NCBI GenBank assembly: GCA_035637595.1
Contig: DASPWW010000117.1
Coordinates: 1 to 7,169, forward strand
From: DASPWW01 sp035637595
GTDB lineage: Bacteria; Actinomycetota; Thermoleophilia; Solirubrobacterales; 70-9
Reading direction: 5' to 3'
Length of the DNA stretch: 7,169 nucleotides
The notes beneath the pieces were generated by a model. The model saw only the letters and a program-made list of their open reading frames with translations. It did not search any database and was not told the origin of the DNA. How positions within the stretch are numbered: the stretch's first letter is position 1; the number at the start of each line of letters is the position of its first letter. Positions 1-5,823 of this stretch are shown here, piece after piece. Position numbers and translations under genes: made by a program.

Positions 1-242
1 GTCAGCGGCTGGAGCGCCGCCACCCGCGGGCCGCCGGCCCCCGCCCGCCCCTCGGCGATGCGACCGCGAAAGCGGTCGCGGGCCCGCGGCAGCTCCCAGC
101 GGCGAACAAGCTCTCCCAGCGTCACGAAGCCGACGTTGTGCCTGGTGCGGTCGTAGCGCGGCCCCGGGTTGCCGAGGCCCACGACCAGGATCCGCTCCTC
201 TGCGCCGGCTTGCCTTCCGCGCAGCCGGTCGATGAGGCTCAG
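1..242 (-). CDS. pth: Peptidyl-tRNA hydrolase (Pth), C-terminal part beyond the left edge
   Basis: Pth cleaves the ester bond of peptidyl-tRNAs released early from ribosomes, recycling tRNA in the cytoplasm. Seen: the frame contains GLGNPGPRYDRTRHNVGF, the family signature, with the conserved Asn of GNPG and the catalytic His of TRHNVG. It continues to VAALQPLT, which aligns with the V-x-L-x-P-x-T strand before the TYMN motif; the window ends there, so the later Asn and Asp active-site residues are not visible. The frame opens after the rplY stop (246-248). I place the start at CTG 242, giving LSLIDRLRGR..., because GGGGAG lies 6 nt upstream of it. A later CTG (GAGGAG CGGAT CCTG, giving LVVGLGNPG) is a fair alternative; the GTG two codons further would trim the first beta strand. 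It lies 3 nt behind rplY and is probably co-transcribed and coupled; bL25-Pth is a widespread gene order. Family call firm, start uncertain. Confidence 0.93.
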   Translation of the reverse strand, partial: MSLIDRLRGRQAGAEERILVVGLGNPGPRYDRTRHNVGFVTLGELVRRWELPRARDRFRGRIAEGRAGAGGPRVAALQPL

Positions 243-245
243 CGG

Positions 246-986
246 CTACTCCCCACCGGGGGCTTCGCCGCCCTCGCCACCGCCCTCGGCGCCGCCGCCC
301 TCGGGGGCCTCGCCCTCCGCAGGGGCCTCGCCCTCGGGAACCTCCTCGCCCTCGGGCACCTCGCCCTCCTCGCCGACCAGCTCGGCCTCCTCCTCGAGCT
401 CGGGCTCGGGCTCCTCCTCGACGCGAGGCGGAGAGAGGGTCGCGACGGTCACCTCCTCGAGGTCGTCGGCGACGTAGGTGACCCCGCTGGGCGCCGGGAC
501 CGCGGCGAGCTGAAGCGTGTCGCCGATAACCATCTCGGAGACGTCGGCGTAGATGACCTCCGGGATGTCCTCCGGCAGCGCCTCGATCGTGACCTCGCGG
601 GTGACGTGCTCGAGCACGCCGCCCTCCGTGACGCCGGGCGCCTCCTCGGAGCCCTGGACCTCGATCGCGACCTCGGCCTGGATCGCCTCGTCGAGCTTGA
701 CCTCGAGGCAGTCGATGTGCAGGAGCTGGCCGCGCACCGGGTGGTGCTGCTGCTCCTTGACGACGACGGGGACGGCTGCGGACCCGTCGATCTTCAGGTC
801 GAACAGGGTCTGGCCGTTCGACAGGAAGGTCGCGATCTCGCGCTCGCCGACCTGGAACGGGCGGGCGTCGCGGCCGCCGCCGTAGACGACGCCGAGCACG
901 AACCCGCCGCGGCGAAGACGGCGGCTCTCACGCGAACCGAAGGCGTCGCGCGAGGCGACCTGGAGCGTGTCTCGAGCGGCTGCCAT
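246..986 (-). CDS. rplY: 50S ribosomal protein bL25 (L25/general stress protein Ctc type), long acidic tail
   Basis: bL25 binds 5S rRNA in the large ribosomal subunit. The 246-residue product is the two-domain Ctc/TL5 type rather than the short E. coli form. Residues 1-90 are the 5S-binding beta-barrel: GSRESRRLRRGG near 17-28, then VVYGGG, then VVVKEQQHHPVRGQLLHID near 74-92. Residues about 95-190 are the C-terminal beta domain, with GSEEAPGVTEGGVLEH, LPEDIPEVIYADVSEMVIGD and a final VATLSPP. After about residue 190 comes a tail of some 57 residues, almost all Glu, Pro, Gly and Ala, built from short EGEVPE/EGEAPE-like units; many actinobacterial bL25 proteins have acidic tails. The usual G-x-x-P-G-V-x-Y-G is GFVLGVVYG here, with Leu for Pro. 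The start is ATG at 986; there is no Shine-Dalgarno sequence, but TATCCT lies 9 nt upstream, so it may be leaderless. It precedes pth in the same operon. The long plus-strand frame opposite is a GC-rich shadow. Confidence 0.95.
   Translation of the reverse strand: MAAARDTLQVASRDAFGSRESRRLRRGGFVLGVVYGGGRDARPFQVGEREIATFLSNGQTLFDLKIDGSAAVPVVVKEQQHHPVRGQLLHIDCLEVKLDEAIQAEVAIEVQGSEEAPGVTEGGVLEHVTREVTIEALPEDIPEVIYADVSEMVIGDTLQLAAVPAPSGVTYVADDLEEVTVATLSPPRVEEEPEPELEEEAELVGEEGEVPEGEEVPEGEAPAEGEAPEGGGAEGGGEGGEAPGGE
309..368. repeat. Imperfect tandem repeat coding for the acidic bL25 tail
   Basis: The plus strand carries CTCGCCCTC four times, starting at 309, 327, 345 and 360, so the spacing is 18, 18 and 15 bp, whole codons each time. 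On the coding strand each unit reads GAGGGCGAG, giving Glu-Gly-Glu followed by Val/Ala-Pro-Glu. The surrounding 250-430 is low complexity. It is an in-frame microrepeat within rplY, likely to vary in copy number by slippage (inference). Confidence 0.8.
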
Positions 987-1014
987 GGACCGGTGAGGAT
1001 AGCTGTCCCATACT
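986..1014 (+). promoter_or_regulatory. Putative promoter of the FkbM methyltransferase gene
   Basis: TGGACC at 986-991 matches TTGACA at 4 of 6 positions. After a 17-bp spacer comes CATACT at 1009-1014, which matches TATACT at 5 of 6. The ATG at 1022 follows 7 nt later with no Shine-Dalgarno sequence, consistent with a leaderless transcript. The -35 covers the rplY start codon, so this promoter overlaps the opposing rplY promoter. Confidence 0.45.
996..1001 (-). promoter_or_regulatory. Putative -10 element of rplY-pth, leaderless type
   Basis: Read on the minus strand this is TATCCT, ending 9 nt before the rplY ATG. It matches the bacterial -10 pattern TANNNT. No convincing -35 is seen 16-18 nt further up, and no Shine-Dalgarno sequence lies between it and the ATG, so transcription would begin at or within a few bases of the start codon. 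Motif-based inference only. Confidence 0.4.
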
Positions 1015-1021
1015 GAACGCC

Positions 1022-1735
1022 ATGGCCGCCACGACGGTGCGAACGCTGCGGATCGGGGGCCACGCGCTGCGCTTCGTCGTGTCGGAGCGCCGCGAGGAGG
1101 AGCGCCTCGGCGCGCTCGCCGCCGAGGAGGGGCGGATGCTGCGCCGCCTGCTGGCTGCGATCCAGGAGGGCGACACGTTCTTCGACGTCGGGGCGAACAT
1201 CGGGACGCTGACCCTGCCCGTGGCGGTGGCCGGGGGGGTCGAGTGCCTGGCCTTCGAGCCCGAGCCGGCCAACGCCGCGCGCCTTGCCGAGAACGCCGAG
1301 CTAAACGGCCTCACCAACGTAACGGTGATCGAGGCGGCCGTGTGGGGGGTCCCCGGGACGGTCGGGCTGCGCGTCGACGGCGCGGCGGGGACGGGTACCG
1401 GAAGGGTGGTCGCCGATCGGGGCGATGGCGTCGCCCAGGTCCCGGCGGTCACGGTGGACGCGTTCGCCGGCGGCGGGAGCGCCGCGCCCCAGGTGCTCAA
1501 GCTCGACGTCGAGGGCGCCGAGCTCGAGGTCCTTCGCGGCGCCGCCGGCGCGCTGGCGAGCGGGCGCATCCGCGACCTGTTCGTCGAGACCCACCCCGGC
1601 GAGCTGGCGGAGCGCGGGAAGAGCGAGGCGGAGCTGGATGCGCTGCTGGCGGCGCACGGCTACGCCGAGGTGTGGGCGGCGCGGCGCGGCGCCGAGACGC
1701 ACCGCCACTTTCGGCGCGCGGCGCTCGCCGGCTAG
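1022..1735 (+). CDS. FkbM-family SAM-dependent methyltransferase
   Basis: Predicted S-adenosylmethionine-dependent methyltransferase of the FkbM family, whose characterised members methylate hydroxyl groups of sugars and polyketides; the substrate here cannot be told. The 237-residue protein has a basic N-terminal segment (1-45), then motif I DVGANIG at 55-61, the acidic strand end AFEPEP at 77-82 that would contact the SAM ribose, and ENAELNGLTNV at 90-100. The family core LKLDVEGAELEVLRGA lies at 159-174, followed by LFVETHP at 186-192. The Rossmann fold is complete, and length is normal for the family (about 200-260). No signal peptide or membrane segment is apparent. The ATG at 1022 is chosen because a -10-like CATACT lies 7 nt upstream and no other start has a ribosome site. 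It diverges from rplY and converges on the lipoprotein gene, sharing a CTAG at the stops. No glycan or polyketide genes flank it, so the acceptor remains open. Confidence 0.93.
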   Translation: MAATTVRTLRIGGHALRFVVSERREEERLGALAAEEGRMLRRLLAAIQEGDTFFDVGANIGTLTLPVAVAGGVECLAFEPEPANAARLAENAELNGLTNVTVIEAAVWGVPGTVGLRVDGAAGTGTGRVVADRGDGVAQVPAVTVDAFAGGGSAAPQVLKLDVEGAELEVLRGAAGALASGRIRDLFVETHPGELAERGKSEAELDALLAAHGYAEVWAARRGAETHRHFRRAALAG

Positions 1736-2001
1736 CGACCCGTCTGAGCGGCCCCGACGGCGGCGATAGCTCCCTCCGACCATCGGCACTCCTCCTTGGT
1801 TGACTCGGCCGAGCCGTCAGGGCACTCGATTGTCACGGCGGGGAGGGCCGGAAGATCCTTCCGGGACTGCTCGGAAATGACCTCGGCCGGGTCCTTCCGG
1901 GCCTCCCCGCAACCCGGGACGGTCGCTGATGCAATGACCGCGAGGGACGCGAGAACGAAGCGCGCCCCGACCTTCGTGGTCACCTCTTTGCGTCGAGCCA
2001 T
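1732..2001 (-). CDS. Small predicted lipoprotein of unknown function
   Basis: The 89-residue product starts with a basic stretch (MARRKEVTTK), has a hydrophobic core VLASLAVIASATV and a lipobox-like VPGC, so Cys31 would be lipidated after signal peptidase II cleavage and the rest anchored outside the cytoplasmic membrane. Pro at -2 is not the classic residue, so a plain secretory signal is possible. The mature part is charged (RKDPAEVISEQSRKDLPALPAVTIECPDG...) with two further Cys at 60 and 72 that could form a disulfide. I recognise no family. The ATG at 2001 is chosen over an upstream in-frame start because GGAGGAGAGG sits just before it, the best ribosome site in the window. The stop overlaps the methyltransferase stop in a CTAG. 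It diverges from the ABC1 kinase gene. Confidence 0.75.
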   Translation of the reverse strand: MARRKEVTTKVGARFVLASLAVIASATVPGCGEARKDPAEVISEQSRKDLPALPAVTIECPDGSAESTKEECRWSEGAIAAVGAAQTGR

Positions 2002-2003
2002 GA

Positions 2004-2015
2004 GCCTCTCCTCCC
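2004..2015 (-). promoter_or_regulatory. Strong Shine-Dalgarno site of the lipoprotein gene
   Basis: The minus strand reads GGGAGGAGAGGCTC directly before the ATG at 2001. The GGAGG core is complementary to the 16S rRNA tail and decides the start of this small gene. It contrasts with most other genes in the window, which lack such a site. Confidence 0.7.
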
Positions 2016-2022
2016 GGGCCAA

Positions 2023-2028
2023 CGTATA
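2023..2028 (-). promoter_or_regulatory. Putative -10 element of the lipoprotein gene
   Basis: On the minus strand this reads TATACG, 21 nt before the ATG at 2001. That leaves room for a short leader of about 15 nt holding the GGAGGAG ribosome site. No clear -35 is seen. The match rests on one hexamer. Confidence 0.35.
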
Positions 2029-2084
2029 GCAACGTCCCACTCGCCAGACTAGGCAATGCCGGCGGGCCGGCCGAGCGCGCGGGA

Positions 2085-2090
2085 TAACCT
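2085..2090 (+). promoter_or_regulatory. Putative -10 element of the ABC1 kinase gene, leaderless type
   Basis: TAACCT (within GGGATAACCT) fits TANNNT and ends 6 nt before the GTG at 2097. The 6 nt between them are CACCCC, so there is no ribosome site. No convincing -35 lies 17 nt upstream. The spacing suits transcription starting at the G of GTG. Confidence 0.42.
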
Positions 2091-2096
2091 CACCCC

Positions 2097-3512
2097 GTGG
2101 CCGACGACAAGATCCCCAAGGGCAGGATCCGCCGCTCGGCAAAGCTCGGCTCGGCGCTCGGGGTCCAGGCGACCCGCTATGCGGGCACCAAGACCGCGAA
2201 CGTGGCGCGCTCGAGCGAGAAGTCCGAGCAGCGGCTCGAGGCGCGCCATCTGGAAACGGCGCTGAAGCTCGTCTCGACGCTCAGCGAGATGAAGGGCGCG
2301 GCGATGAAGCTCGGCCAGCTCGCGTCGTTCGTGGACATCGACTTCCTGCCCGAGGAGTACCGCGCCATCTATCAGGAGCAGCTCGCGAAGCTCCGCACCT
2401 CGGCCGAGCCGATGGCGTGGAGCAAGGTCGAGAAGGTACTGGAAGACGAATACGACCCGGAGCGCCTCGACGAGCTGTTCGACGACATCGAGACGGAGGC
2501 GTTCGCGGCCGCCTCGATCGGCCAGGTCCACCGCGCGACGCTGCCCGACGGGCGCCGCGTGGCGATCAAGATCCAGTACCCGGGAATCGCCGAAGCGCTC
2601 GAGGCGGACCTGCGCAACATGGGCACGATGGTGCGGCTCGCCAAGGCGATCGCGCCGGGGCTGGACCCCAAGGCGATCGCGGCGGAGCTGCGCGAGCGCG
2701 TTCTCGAGGAGCTCGACTACGAGTACGAGGCACAGAACCAGCGCGACTTCGCGCGCGCCTACCGCGACCATCCGTTCATCTACGTGCCGCGGGTGATCAG
2801 CCGGCTTTCGCGCCGCCGAGCGCTGGTCACCGAGTACGTCGAGGGACTGGGCTTCGAGCAGGTCAAGGAGCTGCCGAAGCCCGAGCGCGACCGCTTCGGG
2901 GAGATCGTCTTCCGCTTCTGCTTCGGCTCGATCTATCACCTCCAGCACTTCAACGCCGACGCCCACCCCGGCAACTACATCCTGATGGGCGACGGCAGGG
3001 TCGCATTCCTCGACTTCGGGATGACGAAGAAGCTCGACCCCGAGCAGATCGAGCTCGAGCAGCGCGCGGTCGACGCCGCCTCGCGACGCGACCCCGAGGC
3101 GCTGCGCCAGGCGCTCCACGACCTCGGGTTCGTCAAGAACCCATCGAAGCTCGACGCCGAGCGCCTGCTCGACCACGTGATGGTGGTCGGCGGCTGGTAC
3201 ATGGAGGACCGGGAGTACGAGGTCTCGTCGCGCCGCGTGATGAAGGTGATCGAGTCGACCTCCGACCCGCGCTCCGAGTACTACGACCTGATGCGACGCG
3301 AGAGCGTGCCCGCCGACGAGCTGATGGGCCGCCGGATGGAGACCGGCGTGCTCGCCGTGCTGGCGCAACTCGGCGCGAAGCGCAACTGGTACCGGATCAT
3401 GCGCGAGTGGGTCTACGCCGACCCGCCGTCGACCGAGCTCGGCGAGGAGGAGTGGGCCTACTTCGAGTCGCGCGGCGTGCGGCGCACGCCGGGGATCGCG
3501 AGCCGGGTCTAG
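2097..3512 (+). CDS. UbiB/ABC1 (AarF/ADCK)-family atypical protein kinase-like protein
   Basis: Member of the UbiB/ABC1 atypical kinase family, whose best-known members support quinone biosynthesis or lipid homeostasis; some are ATPases rather than protein kinases. The 471-residue protein has the family hallmarks in order: KLGQ (KxGQ, 71-74) after an N-terminal helical region, the Ala-rich loop AAASIGQVHRA (137-147) replacing a Gly-rich loop, VAIK with Lys158, the ExD motif in EELDY (Glu205, Asp207), the catalytic loop NADAHPGN (Asp288, Asn293) and LDFG (Asp306). In most homologues the catalytic loop reads HADPHPGN; here Asn286 replaces the His and Ala289 the Pro. No C-terminal transmembrane pair is seen, unlike E. 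coli UbiB. The start is GTG 2097, preceded by TAACCT at 6 nt. No quinone biosynthesis gene is visible nearby, so a specific role is not assigned. It diverges from the lipoprotein gene and shares a CTAG stop with the MFS gene. Confidence 0.95.
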   Translation: MADDKIPKGRIRRSAKLGSALGVQATRYAGTKTANVARSSEKSEQRLEARHLETALKLVSTLSEMKGAAMKLGQLASFVDIDFLPEEYRAIYQEQLAKLRTSAEPMAWSKVEKVLEDEYDPERLDELFDDIETEAFAAASIGQVHRATLPDGRRVAIKIQYPGIAEALEADLRNMGTMVRLAKAIAPGLDPKAIAAELRERVLEELDYEYEAQNQRDFARAYRDHPFIYVPRVISRLSRRRALVTEYVEGLGFEQVKELPKPERDRFGEIVFRFCFGSIYHLQHFNADAHPGNYILMGDGRVAFLDFGMTKKLDPEQIELEQRAVDAASRRDPEALRQALHDLGFVKNPSKLDAERLLDHVMVVGGWYMEDREYEVSSRRVMKVIESTSDPRSEYYDLMRRESVPADELMGRRMETGVLAVLAQLGAKRNWYRIMREWVYADPPSTELGEEEWAYFESRGVRRTPGIASRV

Positions 3513-5086
3513 GGATCCTCGCCGGCCGCGGCGGACTGCTTCGCGGCGCCGAGGCGTCCCCCGACGAACAGCAGGGCGATGACCACGCCGGCGACGGCGA
3601 TCGCGGCGACGACGCGGAATCCGGCGTGGATTCCGGCCACGAAGGAGTCGCGGACGATGTCGAGCGCGCGCTCCGCGCCGACCGTGCTGAGCTGGTCGAA
3701 GGCCCGCTGACCGGAGTCGGTGCCGGCCAGCACGCCGTGGACGACGTTGCTCTGGGATTCGGTGAGCGACGCGCCGGCGGCGGCCGCCTTGTCGGCGGCC
3801 TCGTTCTCGGAGACGCTCTCGAAGATCGCGGTGGTCAGCCCGAGGCCGATTGCCCCGCCGGCGATCTGGAACATGTACATCAGGCCCCCGGCGAGGCTCG
3901 AGCGCGCCTCGCCGAGCGCGGTCACCGCCGCCGTGGTGACCGAGGGATAGAAGAGCCCGACCCCGATCCCGGTGACGGCGAGGCCTGGGACGAACGAGCC
4001 GTAGCCGGCGTCCTCGGGAACGAGCGAGAGCAGGAAGGGTCCGACCGCCAGACAGACGGTCCCCGCGACGACCGTCGCCTTGGCGCCGATCCGCTCGTAC
4101 ATGCGGCCGGAGACGAACGACATCACCGCGAACAGGCCGAGCATCGGCAGCATCCCGGCGCCGGACCCGAGCGGCGACCAGTCGAGGATCTTCTGGAGGA
4201 ACTGCGGGATATAGAGGACGGTGGCGAAGAAGACCGCGGACATCATCAGCGTGGTCAGGCAGGCCGCCGCGAACGGCACGTTGCGGATCACGTCAGCGCG
4301 GATCAGGGCGTGCGCTCGCATCCGCGGCTCGATGAACGCGAACCCGACGATCAGCGCCACCGAGCCGGCGAGCATGCCGACCACCCGGGGGTCGCCCCAC
4401 CCCCAGTCGCCCGCCTGGTCGAGCGCCAGCAGGACGAGGAGGAGGCCAAGCGAGAGTGAGACGATCCCCGCGTAGTCGATGCGGTGCTCCTCCTCGACCT
4501 CGGAGGTCTGGTGGACGCGCAGCGCTGTGACGAGGACCGCGAAGACGGCGATCGGCACGTTGAGGAAGAAGATCCAGCGCCAGGTCAAGGCGTCGGTCAG
4601 GGCACCGCCGATCAACGGACCCGCGGCGTTGCCGATCCCCGCGATGCCGAGGACCAACGCGCCGGCGAGGGCGGCGCGGGACGCCGGCAGCGCGGCATAG
4701 ACCATGCCGAGGATCGCCGGCCACATCATCGCCGCGCCGACCCCCATCGCCACCCGGGTGGCGATCAGCCAGTCGGCGCTCTGGGCGGCTCCACCGAGCG
4801 CCGAGAAGGCCGCGAAGATCACAGCTCCGATGAAGAACACGCGGCGGCGCCCCAGCATGTCGGCGAGGCGGCCGCCGGTGACGATCGCCATTCCGAAGAC
4901 GAGCGCGTAGGCGTTGATCACCCACTGCGCGGTCGAGACGTCGACGTCGAAGTCCTCCTCGATCGCGGGCAGAGCGACGTTGAGGGCCGTGAAGTCGTTG
5001 GCGATCAAGAAGACGCCAAGGCCCATGGCGACGAGCACCATCAGCGTGCCGGGGGCAAACTTCTCCACGGCCGCGGCGTCGTTCAC
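3509..5086 (-). CDS. DHA2-family (EmrB/QacA-type) MFS drug/metabolite exporter
   Basis: A 525-residue polytopic inner-membrane transporter of the major facilitator superfamily, DHA2 (14-TM) branch, whose members export drugs or metabolites by proton antiport. Seen: DFTALNVALPAI at 31-42 in TM1 (motif D1 with a membrane-embedded Asp31), QWVINAYALVFG at 54-65 in TM2, motif A GGRLADMLGRRRVF at 71-84, the antiporter motif C region AGIGNAAGPLIGGALTD at 149-165 and WRWIFFLNVPIA at 169-180. Many hydrophobic spans follow. A long extracytoplasmic loop of about 65 residues (ESVSENEAADKA... to HAGFR) precedes the last helix, and the tail is short. The start is GTG 5086, forming GTGA with the GDPD stop, so translation is probably coupled; no Shine-Dalgarno site is apparent. 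It is the last gene of a three-gene operon. Substrate unknown; no regulator of the TetR or MarR type is in the window. Confidence 0.96.
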   Translation of the reverse strand: MNDAAAVEKFAPGTLMVLVAMGLGVFLIANDFTALNVALPAIEEDFDVDVSTAQWVINAYALVFGMAIVTGGRLADMLGRRRVFFIGAVIFAAFSALGGAAQSADWLIATRVAMGVGAAMMWPAILGMVYAALPASRAALAGALVLGIAGIGNAAGPLIGGALTDALTWRWIFFLNVPIAVFAVLVTALRVHQTSEVEEEHRIDYAGIVSLSLGLLLVLLALDQAGDWGWGDPRVVGMLAGSVALIVGFAFIEPRMRAHALIRADVIRNVPFAAACLTTLMMSAVFFATVLYIPQFLQKILDWSPLGSGAGMLPMLGLFAVMSFVSGRMYERIGAKATVVAGTVCLAVGPFLLSLVPEDAGYGSFVPGLAVTGIGVGLFYPSVTTAAVTALGEARSSLAGGLMYMFQIAGGAIGLGLTTAIFESVSENEAADKAAAAGASLTESQSNVVHGVLAGTDSGQRAFDQLSTVGAERALDIVRDSFVAGIHAGFRVVAAIAVAGVVIALLFVGGRLGAAKQSAAAGEDP

Positions 5087-5823
5087 AGGCGGGAGAATAG
5101 GCGCGGGTCGTTGGTGCAGATGCCGTCGACGCCCATCCGGTCGAGGGCGCGCATCCGCCGCAGGTCGTCAACGGTCCAGGCGATCAGCTCGATGCCCGCG
5201 TCCTGAGCTGCGGCGGCGAGCCGCGCCGAGACCAGGGGATGGAAGGCCCACATCGCCTGGACGCCGAGACTCGGGAGGGTGCGGGCGGCGACCCGGGGGA
5301 GGCGGCGGCGCATCAGCGGGAGCGCGCCCGCGACCGCGGCGCGCGCCATCCTGCCCTTCATCCAGTCCCGGGCCACCTTGGGGTAGGTCCAGCCCAGCCG
5401 CAGGTCGCCGTCGAGCTCGCGCAGCGCGGCGAGGCTGGGCAGCTCCATGGTCGAGACCATCGCCCTTCCGAGTAGCCCGCGGTCGCGCAGCGCGGCGACG
5501 ATCTCGTCCTCGCGCCCCGCGAGCTTGAGGTCGAGGTCGATCTGGACCGAGTCGAGCGGCGCCTCCATGAAGGCGTCGAGGACCTCGGCGAGGGTCATCG
5601 GATCGCGTCGCCGGGCATCGCCCCAGTCGTGGGCGTTGAGCAGCGGCTCGCCCGGCGCCGGGCCTGCCGCGGCGCGCCGCCAGTCGCCGTCGGCGAAGTC
5701 CGAGGGGGGACGAACGATGTCGAGCTCGATCACGTCCACCCCCAGCTCGACGGCGGCGCGATAGCTGGGCAGCGTGTTTCCGGGCTCGATCGCGTCGGCG
5801 CCCTTGTGCCCGATGAGCCTCAA
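5083..5823 (-). CDS. Glycerophosphodiester phosphodiesterase (GDPD) family protein
   Basis: GDPD enzymes hydrolyse glycerophosphodiesters to glycerol 3-phosphate and an alcohol using a TIM barrel with a divalent metal. The 246-residue product is normal in length. Seen from a TTG start: LIGHKGAD (3-10), EPGNTLPSY (13-21), VIELDI (31-36) with metal ligands Glu33 and Asp35, LLNAHDWGD (61-69) with the second catalytic His65, QIDLDLK (94-100), and the C-terminal AWTVDD (215-220) and MGVDGICTNDPRL (230-242). The first motif is His-Lys rather than the usual His-Arg. No signal peptide is seen, so it is probably cytoplasmic. The frame stays open upstream to 6150, but that part overlaps the two-helix protein gene and shows no homology; TTG at 5823 overlaps its stop (TTGA), gives a family-typical N terminus and is the better start. 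It is the middle gene of an operon with the MFS exporter, which starts in its stop codon. Confidence 0.93.
   Translation of the reverse strand: MRLIGHKGADAIEPGNTLPSYRAAVELGVDVIELDIVRPPSDFADGDWRRAAAGPAPGEPLLNAHDWGDARRRDPMTLAEVLDAFMEAPLDSVQIDLDLKLAGREDEIVAALRDRGLLGRAMVSTMELPSLAALRELDGDLRLGWTYPKVARDWMKGRMARAAVAGALPLMRRRLPRVAARTLPSLGVQAMWAFHPLVSARLAAAAQDAGIELIAWTVDDLRRMRALDRMGVDGICTNDPRLFSRL

Noticed and set aside
60..79. An 8-bp stem with a GAAA tetraloop on the plus strand (GCGACCGC/GCGGTCGC)
   Set aside because: It lies inside pth coding for DRFRGRI, there is no T-tract, and such hairpins occur by chance in GC-rich coding DNA. On the mRNA strand the loop is TTTC. No RNA gene can be supported.
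138..1016. A 292-codon plus-strand frame opposite rplY
   Set aside because: It is antisense to bL25 with Leu/Ala/Asp-rich shadow composition and no motif.
1722..1760. Weak inverted repeats around the methyltransferase/lipoprotein stops (CGCTC/GAGCG, CCGTC/GACGG)
   Set aside because: Stems are only 5 bp with long loops and no T-tract, and the sequence is coding on the minus strand, so I do not call a terminator.
2049..3368. A 439-codon minus-strand frame opposite the ABC1 kinase
   Set aside because: The sense strand has every kinase-family motif; the antisense product is low-complexity His/Arg/Leu with no family resemblance.
2417..4459. A 680-codon plus-strand open frame across the kinase and MFS genes
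   Set aside because: It runs over two well-supported genes in other frames, is extremely rich in Arg, Gly and Ala with no domain, and arises because stops are rare in high-GC DNA.
4484..5206. Plus-strand frames of 200-240 codons opposite the MFS and GDPD genes
   Set aside because: These are shadows of the transporter and phosphodiesterase, rich in Arg, Asp and His, with no ribosome site or homology.
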